Positions 34,502 through 43,382 of a stretch of DNA of 64,000 bases are shown piece after piece (position 1 is the first letter of the stretch; every line of letters begins with the position of its first letter). Below the pieces are notes generated by a model. That model saw only the letters and a program-made list of their open reading frames with translations. It had not been told where the DNA came from and made no database searches. Source of the DNA: Cymbomonas tetramitiformis (taxonomy: Eukaryota > Chlorophyta > Pyramimonadophyceae > Pyramimonadales > Pyramimonadaceae); NCBI GenBank assembly GCA_001247695.2, contig LGRX02033400.1, positions 100,409 to 164,408 on the forward strand. The letters are read 5' to 3'. Both the position numbers and the translations under genes were made by a program.

Positions 34502-35268
34502 ATGCAGGTCGAGTATCACACATACCTCGGTAGAGTGGGCTTGCATCGTTGGCAACTCATAAAACTGTGGGGACAAGAGGGTAGAGCCCAGCAGGGCTTT
34601 TGGCCAGAGAGTGATTCCGACAGCTTCGGGGAGCACGCCCTTGCACTGTTGAATGACGTCTACGGTGAGAGTCGGCTACAGCATGCTCGGTATGCCATGG
34701 TCGGCGAGTGTCCTCTGACACCGGGAGCAAGCTACTTCGAGTTTGCTGGGGTGCCCCGTCCGGGTTGGGCGGTCCCTGAGTTTGGCGAAGGCTTGCTGCG
34801 TATACGTGTGTACACCACCCCCATGGACGGCGGTGACTGCCATGGATGGTGGGGTGAGGTAGTGCTCGTCCGTGGTCCGTGGGCACACCCATGTCTTCAC
34901 TACACTAACGCCTTCCAGTCGTTTTTCGTTACCAGTTTGCACCGTGACCTCACGGATGCCCCCACCGTTGCCAGCCCCCCTGCGGTTGGGGTTGCCTCGA
35001 GGGTATTGACACCCACCCAGCTTGGGGAACGTGTGGACGACGTGAATACTGTGTACTCCGTCCGCCTTCATAGCATGGCGTGGCTACGTCCGTCTTGCAT
35101 GCTGTGCCATGTGCGGCCTGCTGGCTGCTAATCGAAAGTGGTGCCCGTGCCGACGTGTAGCGTACTGCGGCCCTAGCTGCCAGCGTGCTCACTGGAGAAG
35201 CCACAAGCCAGAGTGTGCGTGGAAGACGACGGCCGACAATAGCCAGGGAACTCGACTGGGCCTTTAGA
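34502..35268 (+). pseudogene. MYND-finger protein gene, copy 1, frameshifted
   Basis: The open frame from 34502 ends at 35131, just inside a MYND finger. The finger continues in another frame to 35268: C-C-x2-C-G, then CPCRRVAYCGPSCQRAHW, then HKPEC, the Cys/His spacing of MYND zinc fingers (protein-protein interaction). Compared with copy 2 (36921-37112), the last ~180 nt are nearly identical, but copy 1 has about 4 extra nt at 35085-35095 (CGTCCGTCTTGC against CGTCCTTC), which causes the shift. The N-terminal part (SESDSDSFGEHALALLNDVYG) is not similar to copy 2. Confidence 0.6.
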
Positions 35269-35308
35269 GCAGCAGACTGGCATCTTACCACTTAGGAGGA
35301 CCGCCCCC

Positions 35309-35588
35309 CAGGGTAGATATCTTCCGCGGAGGTGACTCGGCCTGCATTGGGAATTTACTTCGGCCACATTTCGGCCCGTCTCGGCCCGAACCCAAAATTG
35401 CCCGCCGCAGGCGCAAAATTTTAATTTTAAGTATGACAATTTGTCAAAATCGATAAAATTTTGGAAATTTATCGATTTTCCCCTCAATGCGACTCGGCCC
35501 ATCCGCAACTTTTCCTTCGTCCCGCCTTCGGCCCGGGCCTCCGTGACACGGCCCCGGGCCGGCCACTCCCAGGAAGATATCTTCCCTG
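35309..35588. mobile_element. hAT-type MITE with 8-bp target duplication
   Basis: Terminal inverted repeats CAGGGTAGATATCTTCC (35309-35325) and the complement of CAGGGAAGATATCTTCC (35572-35588) match at 16 of 17 positions. The 8-bp direct repeat CCGCCCCC flanks the element (35301-35308 and 35589-35596). Eight-base duplications and CAGGG termini are hallmarks of hAT transposons. At 280 bp it is non-coding and non-autonomous. It lies in the 3' flank of MYND copy 1. Confidence 0.88.
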
Positions 35589-35597
35589 CCGCCCCCC

Positions 35598-35735
35598 TAT
35601 CTAGCTGTAACAAAACACTTTTATATGAAGATAGTAATCTCCATTTGCCTGGTGGCCGTGTGTTGCCTACTCGATGATGTTCCGGTAGCGATCGATTGAT
35701 GTCTTGCGTGATTCGTAATATCCCTGTGCACACGG
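35598..35735 (+). repeat. Duplicated 3' flank of the MYND gene, copy 1
   Basis: TATCTAGCTGTAACAAAACAC...CGATGATGTTCCGG...GATGTCTTGCG is repeated at 37298-37405 with about 90 percent identity. With the MYND end this shows that at least ~350 bp of gene tail and flank were duplicated ~1.8 kb apart, and that copy 1 has since lost ~150 bp and gained the hAT element. Confidence 0.75.
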
Positions 35736-35845
35736 ATGTCATGGTTTTGCGGTGATAAAACTTCGTTATGATAAAACTTCGGACCCGCTGTATTGCATTG
35801 AATTTACCCGCTCGCGCTGGGGTGTGATGTAGGATCTGTGCATGT

Positions 35846-37112
35846 ATGATCTCCGCGATTGCATCCAATTCGGACGACACACGCCTTTGGGTTGATATGA
35901 CAACATACTTGCAGCGAGTCGGCCGAACGTTCGTCAGAATCCGCCGAATGCGCCTTGCACTTGGCGCGGTGGGGAACCACATGACACTCCTGTATCACGG
36001 ACACACGTGGTTGGACAACCCAACATCGAGTGGGATGCCAATTAACACATGGGGGCTTCTGCGCACACAAAACGCAGCCCTAGAATTCGCGGAGAGGTAC
36101 CTGTTGAACGTCCCGCCTAGGTTGGGACCTGATAACGCCGCGCGCCTTATGTTGGGACAGCGTGTGGGCACTGTGTGTTCTCGCGAGGGGCTCCTCCCAT
36201 GTCGGCAAGGGTTGTTCCTGGCCCTTGTGCTGACCACGGTGCGCACGATATTCCGGTTTGTACACGATTGGCGCATGCAGGGTGAGAGACATGGAAACAT
36301 CATTGTGTGCGGTGTGTTGTACCCTCTGTGGTCGCGCGAAAGTTGGGTAACCGGTCATTTCCCTTCGGTTACTGTCATGGAGTTCGTGGGGTGTATTCCA
36401 GGGGGGGTGGTTTGGAAGGTGCGGGGGAGATCCTCGTGTTGTCGGATACCTCGGGGAACCCGTTCGAACCGGTAATGGTACGCACGGGATGCAATGTTTC
36501 GCAGTTTGCACCGTTGGTGACATTTCGACTGTCGAGCCTGTGCTCGGAAAACGCGCACGGAGAACTGTTGCGGTACTACCGGTATGTGATGTTTCGTGCG
36601 GATGATGGGCTTGGATCGAGGGCGGACGCGCAATCGCACGCGCACAAGTGTTGGCGCACGATACTGCACATGGAGGAAAAGTGTTCACAGCCTGCTGTGG
36701 CATCGCGCAACGGAAAGAAACGGGATCCCTGTGCGCAATCGGTGGGGCGGACCGGCGGGCTGTTGTCGGCGGACGGAAGTTCTACAAGTGCAGCAAGTGT
36801 CTCTCCGCGGTGTATTGCGGCGAGGAGTGTCAGAGAGCACACTGGGAATCTACCCACCACCGGGAGTGTAAGGCGCTGGCGGAAGCTCAGTGGGTTAGTT
36901 ATTCATGGCTCTGGGCACGCGGCGGATGGTCGTCTCGTCCTTCATGCTGTGCCACGTGCGGCCTGCTGCCTGCTAATCGGAAGTGGTGCCCGTGCCGACG
37001 TGTAGCGTACTGTGGCCCTAGCTGCCAGCGTGCTCACTGGAGAAGCCACAAGCCAGAGTGTGCGTGGAAGACGACGGCCGCCAATAGCCAGGGAACTCGA
37101 CTGGGCCTTTAG
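35846..37112 (+). pseudogene. MYND-finger protein gene, copy 2, two tandem fingers
   Basis: Three overlapping frames give a continuous protein-like chain. 35846 to about 36420 has FVRIRRMRLALGAVGNHMTLLYHG and a helical region. About 36400-36720 has GEILVLSDTSGNPFEP and LLRYYRYVMFRADDG. About 36648-37112 has two MYND fingers, YKCSKCLSAVYCGEECQRAHW...HREC and CCATCG...CPCRRVAYCGPSCQRAHW...HKPEC. The frame changes (2 to 1 to 0) mean two indels or small introns. The C-terminal finger is intact and in frame here, unlike copy 1. Confidence 0.6.
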
Positions 37113-37297
37113 AGCAGCAGACTGGCATCATACCACCTAGGAAGGCCATGTGATACACTACGCCTGGGTGTTTGCAGGATATGCGTCCTCTGGACGTCGG
37201 AGTATGGATCTCATAGAAGCATAGTAGTTACAGTCTACCATTGTGGCGTGCCGGATAGCGGACAACCCCTCTGCCAACCCCTCATCAGTGGTTACCT

Positions 37298-37405
37298 ATC
37301 TAGCTTTAACCAAACACTTTTATATGAAAAATATTAATCTCCATTTGCCTGGTGGCCGTGTGCTGCCTACTCGATGATGTTCCGGGAGCGATTGATGTCT
37401 TGCGC
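37298..37405 (+). repeat. Duplicated 3' flank of the MYND gene, copy 2
   Basis: Counterpart of 35598-35735; about 1.7 kb downstream in direct orientation. Confidence 0.75.
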
Positions 37406-37599
37406 GCATGACAATATCACTCTGCACACGCGCGGAACACTAGCACGTCCGCGTGCTTTGAATGCTACCGCCGTTTACAATCGGCGCTCACTCCTTTCCG
37501 TGAAATCACCTAGAGCTCGACGATGGGGCACGCTCAAGCGAAGTATCGGCGGTAGAGGGGGCGGGGGCCGGGTTTTGTATACAGAAACGCAAACGGAAA

Positions 37600-38932
37600 A
37601 GTCAATTTTGGCATTCAACCGTTTCCGTAGGCGCAACACATCTCCCCGTCGGGCTTGTGGAGAATTATAGGCAGGCCATCAAGAAAGTACCGACTGGGAT
37701 CGTTTTGGCCACCGGCGCGTTTGCCCATAACGGCAAATGCCCCGAGTGGCAGTCGACGAACTACACTGTCTTACGCGATACCGTTTGGGCGAACGCATCT
37801 GGGTTCCACGATTTGAGGACCATGCCAGAAAGCCATGGGAAGAACGAGGCGAAGGAGCAGGTGATCGCGCAGCTAGAGATATGGCTGAAACAAAACCTGA
37901 AAAATCATAACGTGACAACGTGGGTTAGGCACTGCTCATCCCAGGGCAAGTGCATCGCGGATTCCCCCGACCCGGCGTCCCCATGTGAAAAGTGCGAATC
38001 CAAGATTTTACAGCACCTGACAACCGTCTACCGCTTCGTGCAAACCACGGGGAGACTGGATCGTCTGACGTCCTCCTCAGTTCTGATGAAGGGCAGGACG
38101 TGGTGATGGAGGAACTGGACACCAGAAGCCGTACTGATCGGTGGCGTAGCGGCAACTTGGTAGGTGGCGCTGGGACAAACGGTAACCAGGTTAACCACGA
38201 CATGAGGGACCTGTTGGCGGCGGATCTCAATTGCCCACTGCAGCAGCTGCCGGAGTGCACGCTGATGTCCGGCCTGATGGCATTTGGGGAAATGTTCTGC
38301 GGATCGGTGCCCTCCCCGGCTGAGAAGGAATAATGGGAGGAGGCGAAGGAGAACCAGGCAGGACATCGTTGTGGAAGATGTCGTAGAAGCTCTGGAAAAG
38401 ACCCACCTTGTGGCGGACGAAGAAATGAATACGCCTACAGAGGATATGCTTGATCTGCCATACTTCTTGTTTGAGGTATGCAGCCCGCCCTGCCCATACT
38501 GGCACCAAAATGTTTCCACTGTAACCCACTAACGATGCGTGAGCGTGCGTGGAGTAGTAATATGACGGGGAGCGCTGGTGGTGTGACTGCCATTGTAAGC
38601 AGGAGTTGGCAGTGCTGGTGGATATGAATACCGAAGTCAGTATTGCGATGGAGTCCGTGCAGGACATTGTGCTGGCCCTGCAGGCTGAGCCCGACCCCGC
38701 GATTACGTTGTGTGTCACGGACGTGCCAAACCTAGCGGCAGGAAAGCAGTCGCAGCCGCTGGTCACGCACGGGAAGGCGAGTCCGGACGGAGTGACCGTG
38801 CAGGAGGCCGTATGGTACTTCATGGATATGAAAAGGCGACAGAGGTGGACTGATGACCATTTCGACACCTTCCTGAAAGTCCTGAAGATGCTCCTAGGAC
38901 CACACTGCTTGCATTCTACTCCAACCTCCTGA
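37600..38932 (+). pseudogene. Broken unassigned gene, possible transposase N-terminal region
   Basis: Successive frames look coding but are separated by shifts or stops: 37657-38106 (KKVPTGIVLATGAFAHNG, a CxxC pair SPCEKCES); 38050-38333 (SSDEGQDVVMEELD); about 38360-38532 (VVEDVVEALEKTHLVADEE); and 38606-38932, ending in AVWYFMDMKRRQRWTDDHFDTFLKVLKMLLG. That last helix resembles the start of tnp2-type (CACTA/Plavaka-like) transposases, but no catalytic residues follow. The last ~35 nt overlap the end of the PHD finger on the other strand. Function is not assigned. Confidence 0.4.
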
Positions 38933-39099
38933 TCGTTAGAACACGCGAAATGAAAGTAGCCCTGGCACGTCTTGCATTGGATTTTCGGTGCAATAGTTTT
39001 CGGGACCGCACAATCGCGGACCACACATTTCACTACATTCTCTTCTTTCTTCTTCGAAAGAGCTTTGTTGACAGCCTTTGCTCCACGGTTCGCCCCCAT
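38899..39099 (-). pseudogene. PHD-finger protein, copy 2 (N-terminal part)
   Basis: From MGANRGAKAVNKALSKKK the minus strand encodes a complete C4HC3 PHD-type finger: C-x4-C-x12-C-x2-C-x4-H-x2-C-x9-C-x2-C (ending CKQCG). PHD fingers usually read histone tails or occur in transposon proteins. After residue ~67 the frame stays open to 38227 but reads antisense to the plus-strand gene and is not protein-like, so the native C-terminus is missing or spliced. The upstream region matches that of copy 1 at 1470-1587. Confidence 0.6.
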
Positions 39100-39269
39100 G
39101 TTTCTGGGGCAAGGTGTTAACGTGCTACGTACTCTTAGGTTTCAGGAGCATAAGTCAATTAAGTAATAAAGGCGGAGTCTTGGGCCTTCAAGTCCGTCCA
39201 GAAGTCCAAAGCGCCACATCAAGATGCACATACAAATATCCTACGCAAGAATATTTGGCTGTGGAACCC

Positions 39270-39830
39270 TAACAGATTTGGAGTCCGTCGATAAAACTTG
39301 ATCGAACTCCAAAGCGCCACATCACGATGCACACAACATTATGTCACAGATATAAATTATGATGTGGAGCGCTGACAGATTTGGAGTCCGTCGATAAAAC
39401 TTGATCGAACTCCAAAGCGCCACATCAAGATGCACATAACATTATGTCACGGATATAAATTATGATGTGGAACGCTGACAGATTTGGAGTCCGTCGATAA
39501 AACTTGATCGAACTCCAAAGCGCCACATCACGATGCACACAACATTATGTCACGGATATAAATTATGATGTGGAGCGCTGACAGATTTGGAGTCCGTCGA
39601 TAAAACTTGATCGAACTCCAAAGCGCCACATCAAGATGCACATAACATTATGTCACGGATATAAATTATGATGTGGAACGCTGACAGATTTGGAGTCCGT
39701 CGATAAAACTTGATCGAACTCCAAAGCGCCACATCACGATGCACATAACATTATGTCCCGGATATGAATTATGATGTGGAACGCTGACAGATTTGGTGAA
39801 CTCCAAAGCGCCACATCATGAAGCACTTCA
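39270..39830 (-). repeat. Inverted copy of the 104-bp hairpin array (about 5.5 units)
   Basis: GATTTGGAGTCCGTCGATAA recurs at 39275, 39378, 39482, 39586 and 39689 and a truncated unit at 39788. This is the reverse complement of the array at 70-797 with the same palindrome. It lies upstream of PHD copy 2, as in the left module. The outer inverted flank of the left array is not found here. Confidence 0.92.
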
Positions 39831-40066
39831 CGCCATTTCGAAGTGAAACGCGTTCGTATTCTTCAATAATGTTACCGGTGATGGAAGTGCGAGGAAGCTC
39901 ATGCCCTCGCACGAATATATTTCATGTATATTTGATATGTGGTTAGCGTGGTAGAAACGACAACGATATGGGTGGGACGAAGCGGCGCCCCAATCCGACA
40001 AGCTTCAACGGTGCGGTTGTACTTTATTTGTAGAGAGCCCGAAGCTATTATGAACTATTATGATCT

Positions 40067-40618
40067 GTGACAAAATGCGTGAGACTGACTGTTGAGGAGT
40101 GCGCATACCTTTTTGTAGCAGGGGTGCACATCGTGGAAGGCCACGTGAAGTTCACCGTGGTTCGGGATGATCGACGTTTGCTACTAGGGCAGTTATGTGG
40201 AATCATGCATGTCATTCTAGCTATGAGCGTCTTTTTAGCTTTGTGCGGCTCAGACGCGAGCTACAATCCTGGACCAGACTGGGTTATCCCGCCAATTCTT
40301 ATGGACTTGCTACCTCTTCTAGCAGAAGTAGGCGACTCCGCACGCACCATGCCTCTTGGAGTGTGGCCCCTACCGCAAGAAGCTATGCCGACGCTTGGAC
40401 ACTTGGTTACCAAGTTGGATTCGGTGTGCGATATTTGGGCATCTGCACGAGCTGAGGCGACTTCCACGCGCTTGCGCAATTGTCAGATTCCTGACAGCTC
40501 AGACAAAGAGGAATGTTCTTCTCCAGACGAACTGGACACGTTCGCGCGAAGTGTCCAAAGGAGGGATAGAGGGGCAAGCAGATGGTTTGCGGCGGTCGCA
40601 GACGCGTCACGAAGTTGA
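40067..40618 (+). CDS. Unassigned ORF with 2A-like NPGP motif
   Basis: 183 residues from MTKCVRLTVEE. A hydrophobic helix (HVILAMSVFLALCGS) is followed directly by DASYNPGPD, which resembles the 2A ribosome-skipping consensus DxExNPGP with Ser in place of Glu. The rest is polar and helical (MPTLGHLVTKLDSVCDIW). The stop at 40618 is 60 nt before the start of the next coding frame. The two may be parts of one gene (intron or frameshift). Function unknown. Confidence 0.45.
   Translation: MTKCVRLTVEECAYLFVAGVHIVEGHVKFTVVRDDRRLLLGQLCGIMHVILAMSVFLALCGSDASYNPGPDWVIPPILMDLLPLLAEVGDSARTMPLGVWPLPQEAMPTLGHLVTKLDSVCDIWASARAEATSTRLRNCQIPDSSDKEECSSPDELDTFARSVQRRDRGASRWFAAVADASRS
40253..40276 (+). other. 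2A-like motif DASYNPGP
   Basis: Codons for Asp-Ala-Ser-Tyr-Asn-Pro-Gly-Pro lie just after a Leu-rich helix ending in Cys-Gly. 2A peptides and the N-termini of several non-LTR retrotransposon proteins have this arrangement. The skip would fall between 40273 and 40274. The Glu-to-Ser change may lower or abolish activity. Confidence 0.4.
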
Positions 40619-40677
40619 CAGACCGCAGGAATACACGCCACTGAAGCGAGGAAACAGGAGTCACTGGAGAGGGAAGA

Positions 40678-41399
40678 TGAGCGAGATTTTTAGTAGGTCC
40701 CCAAACCGCATCGCTTCAGCGGTGATGGGATACATTGAAACGCTGCCAAAGGAAGTGGCAGTAGGTGTGCTGCAACGCTGTCGCGCAGCGTTGTTCGGTG
40801 ATACAGAAATGGCGAAGACCAAAGCTATGGACTGCATTCTAGAAAACCTGGTTGCGGTCTTTGGGGCGCTGTCGAGTAGGAATTCTAACTTGAACGAGGA
40901 ACACAAGCTTGCCGTGACGGCCGCAGTGTTTGGCGAGAACATGCAAGAGGGGAACGTCTTAACCGCAGCGACAACAATGTTAGGCGTGCATAAGCGTGTA
41001 GGATATGCGGGCATCACGGGGCATAAAAACATGCTGGCGGGTGCGAGGGTTGGCAATGCCGAGCGTGCACGAAGGAGCTTGCACGTGGGTGTGACGCGCC
41101 CCAAGCGACGTGGGCGTCGTTCAGGGTGCATGGCGGAAGCCACTTGTGCACTCATCCGCGACTTTTGGTTGCACCCGGACAGCACGCGCGTGAGTCCTTG
41201 CAAGCAGGACGTGGTATTGGCAAGAGATCCACCCACGGGGAAGCTTAAGACGCCCCGTGAGTACGTAAGCAAGCATTGGCTTGAGGCTTCACAACTAGTG
41301 GTGTACCGGAGATTTGTGGCGAAATATCCAAGCGTGAAGGTGGGGCAAAGGTCGTTTGAGAAGGCGGGAGTTTGTAAACCGCACAATGTGGTACGTTGA
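40678..41399 (+). pseudogene. Unassigned gene with DSTRVSPCKxD and CxCRYH motifs, interrupted
   Basis: From MSEIFSRSPN the frame encodes helical repeats (MGYIETLPKEVAVGVLQRCRAALFG, NLVAVFGALSSRNSN). It then has RDFWLHPDSTRVSPCKQDVV, YRRFVAKYPSVKVGQRSFEKAGVCKP and a stop at 41399. The -1 frame immediately continues RRRDNISCCCRYHED. The order S-R-x-S-P-x-K-D, a YPxxKxxxxxFxxxKP segment, then C-x-C-R-Y-H matches a family of uncharacterised, often repeated eukaryotic proteins as I remember it. A frameshift near 41385-41400 separates the two parts, and a GC minisatellite begins at 41450, truncating the gene. Confidence 0.45.
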
Positions 41400-41449
41400 G
41401 AAGAAGGGACAACATCTCTTGTTGTTGTAGGTATCACGAGGACCGATGG

Positions 41450-41748
41450 CCCCCGCCGCTCGTGTTGGGACCAGCCGCGCGTGTTGTCCCCCGCCGCGCG
41501 TGTTGTCCCCCGCCGCGCGTGTTGGGACCCGCCGCGCGTGTTGGGACCCGCCGGCCGCCGCGCGTGTAGGCCCCCGCCGCGCGTGTTGGGACCCGCCGCG
41601 CGTGTTGGCCCCCGCCGCGCGTGTTGGGACCCGCCGCGCGTGTTGGCCCCCGCCGCGCGTGTTGGGACCCGCCGACCGCCGCGCGTGTAGGCCCTCGCCG
41701 CTCGTGTTGGGGCCCGCCGCGCGTGTTGGTCCTGCCGCGCGTGTTGGG
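41450..41748. repeat. 20-bp GC-rich minisatellite, array 1
   Basis: CGCCGCGCGTGTTGGGACCC and variants (GTTGGCCCC, GTTGTCCCC, CCGGCCGCCGCGCGTGTAGG) repeat about 15 times. Because the unit lacks stops in every frame, long frames rich in TRAAGPNTRGG/QHARR appear on both strands; these are not genes. Confidence 0.95.
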
Positions 41749-41965
41749 GGGCAATGCACAATATTGAGATCTAGGGGGGCTTCCAACCCGCCGGTAAAAA
41801 ACGAGGTCTAGGGGGCGTACCCCGCTCGAAAACGGAGTCGGGGGGCGGTGAAATAACGAATATGTTGCATTTCATACGAATCAGCAATGTCGCTATTTGA
41901 AAAATTTCGCCTGCGGCGCATCTCGGATCACTCGTAATACTAAAAGACCCCACGGTACGCTGCGC
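41748..41965. other. Spacer between minisatellite arrays, with AGGTCTAGGGGG units
   Basis: GGGCAATGCACAATATTGAGATCTAGGGGG, then CGAGGTCTAGGGGGCG and further degenerate units. A closely similar block follows array 2 (42571-42720), so array plus spacer is a higher-order repeat of about 820 bp. Confidence 0.75.
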
Positions 41966-41969
41966 GTGT

Positions 41970-42572
41970 CGTGGGAGCCGCCGCGCGTGTTGGCCCCCGC
42001 CGCGCGTTTTGGGACCCGCCGCGCGTGTTGCCCCCCGCCGCGCGTGTTGGGACCCGCCGCGCGTGTTGGGACCCGCCGCGCGTGTTGGCCCCCGCCGCTC
42101 GTGTTGGGACCAGCCGCGCGTGTTGGGACCCGCCGCGCGTGTTGGGACCCGCCGCGCGTGTTGGGACCCGCCGCGCGTGTTGGGACCCGCCGCGCGTGTT
42201 GGGACCCGCCGGCCGCCGCGCGTGTAGGCCCCCGCCGCGCGGGTTGGGACTCCGCCGCGCGTGTTGGCCCCCGCCGCGCGTGTTGGGACCCGCCGACCGC
42301 CGCGCGTGTTGGCCCCCGCCGCTCGTGTTGGGACCAGCCGCGCGTGTTGTCCTCCGCCGCGCGTGTTGTCCCCCGCCGCGCGTGTTGGGACCCGCCGCGC
42401 GTGTTGGGACCCGCCGCGCGTGTTGGGACCCGCCGGCCGCCGCGCGTGTAGGCCCCCGCCGCGCGTGTTGGCCCCCGCCGCGCGTGTTGGGACCCGCCGA
42501 CCGCCGCGCGTGTAGGCCCTCGCCGCTCGTGTTGGGGCCCGCCGCGCGTGTTGGTCCCCGCCGCGCGTGTTG
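41970..42572. repeat. 20-bp GC-rich minisatellite, array 2
   Basis: About 30 units of the same 20-bp family. The order of variants at its right half (CGCGTGTAGGCCCCCGCC, CCGACCGCCGCGCG) repeats the order in array 1, supporting block duplication. Confidence 0.95.
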
Positions 42573-42719
42573 GGGGCAATGCACATATTGAGATCTAGGG
42601 GGGCTTCCAACCCGCCCGTAAAAAACGAGGTCTAGGGGGTTCTAATCCCCCCGGTGAAATATCGAGGTCTAGGGGGCTAACCCACCCAATGCGAAAACAG
42701 AGTCTCGGGGGTATTTCAA

Positions 42720-43380
42720 TGTGATGTGCCCCCCTCCCCACCCAGGGGCAAAGCTTGGGCAGCCTGTATTAAATTATTACAATATATTTATCACATTTGT
42801 ATCCAATATATGTTCAACACTGTATTGAACATCTGTGGAAACGTAGGGGTGACAGTGGTCATATCTCGATAGGCCATATCGTGCAGTACAAGCCCAGGAA
42901 GAATCCTTTAAACGAGGGCGGTAGGACGAACGCATTTTATGAAAACGTGAACCGCGCTGCTCTATAGATGCTAACTGGACGCTTCGGACTCTATGCCAGT
43001 TACAAACCCTAAGTCACAAATTCTAATTTTGACCCATCCGAAGCCTCTGGCCCCCATAGTAATGATAGATATATCCTGAAATAACAAATTTCCTATATAC
43101 ATATTGGGCCGTCGTGCTTGTATGCTTTTCTTGTGGACGATGTGGCGTGATCGAGTCGTTGTGACGTTGCTTGCTGCGCTGGCAAGAGTTGATGTGATTG
43201 AGTTTCGTTGTGTTTGCCTGACTTCGGATGTGTTGCTTGCGGCGTGTTGCTTGCGGAGGATCGGCAGGTTTGGGCTCATGAATTGCAGGCAGTAAGGCGG
43301 TTTTGCCGTTTTGCGTTGCTTCGTTGTGGTCGTTTCCTTTGTTTTTATCGCAGTGCTTTGTGTTGATCTTTGATGCTTGC
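42720..43380. other. No gene recognised
   Basis: An AT-rich stretch around 42770-42840 has overlapping TATTGAACA inversions, followed by unique sequence with only short frames. Confidence 0.4.
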
Positions 43381-43382
43381 AC

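Noticed and set aside
38227..38898. C-terminal continuation of the minus-strand PHD protein
   Set aside because: The plus strand over the same bases reads more like protein (WTDDHFDTFLKVLKML), and the minus reading is Ser/His-rich without structure.
41771..42610. Long minus-strand coding frames (up to 279 codons) rich in NTRGG/QHARR
   Set aside because: They exist in several frames on both strands because the 20-bp repeat has no stops; no codon-level signal of a protein.
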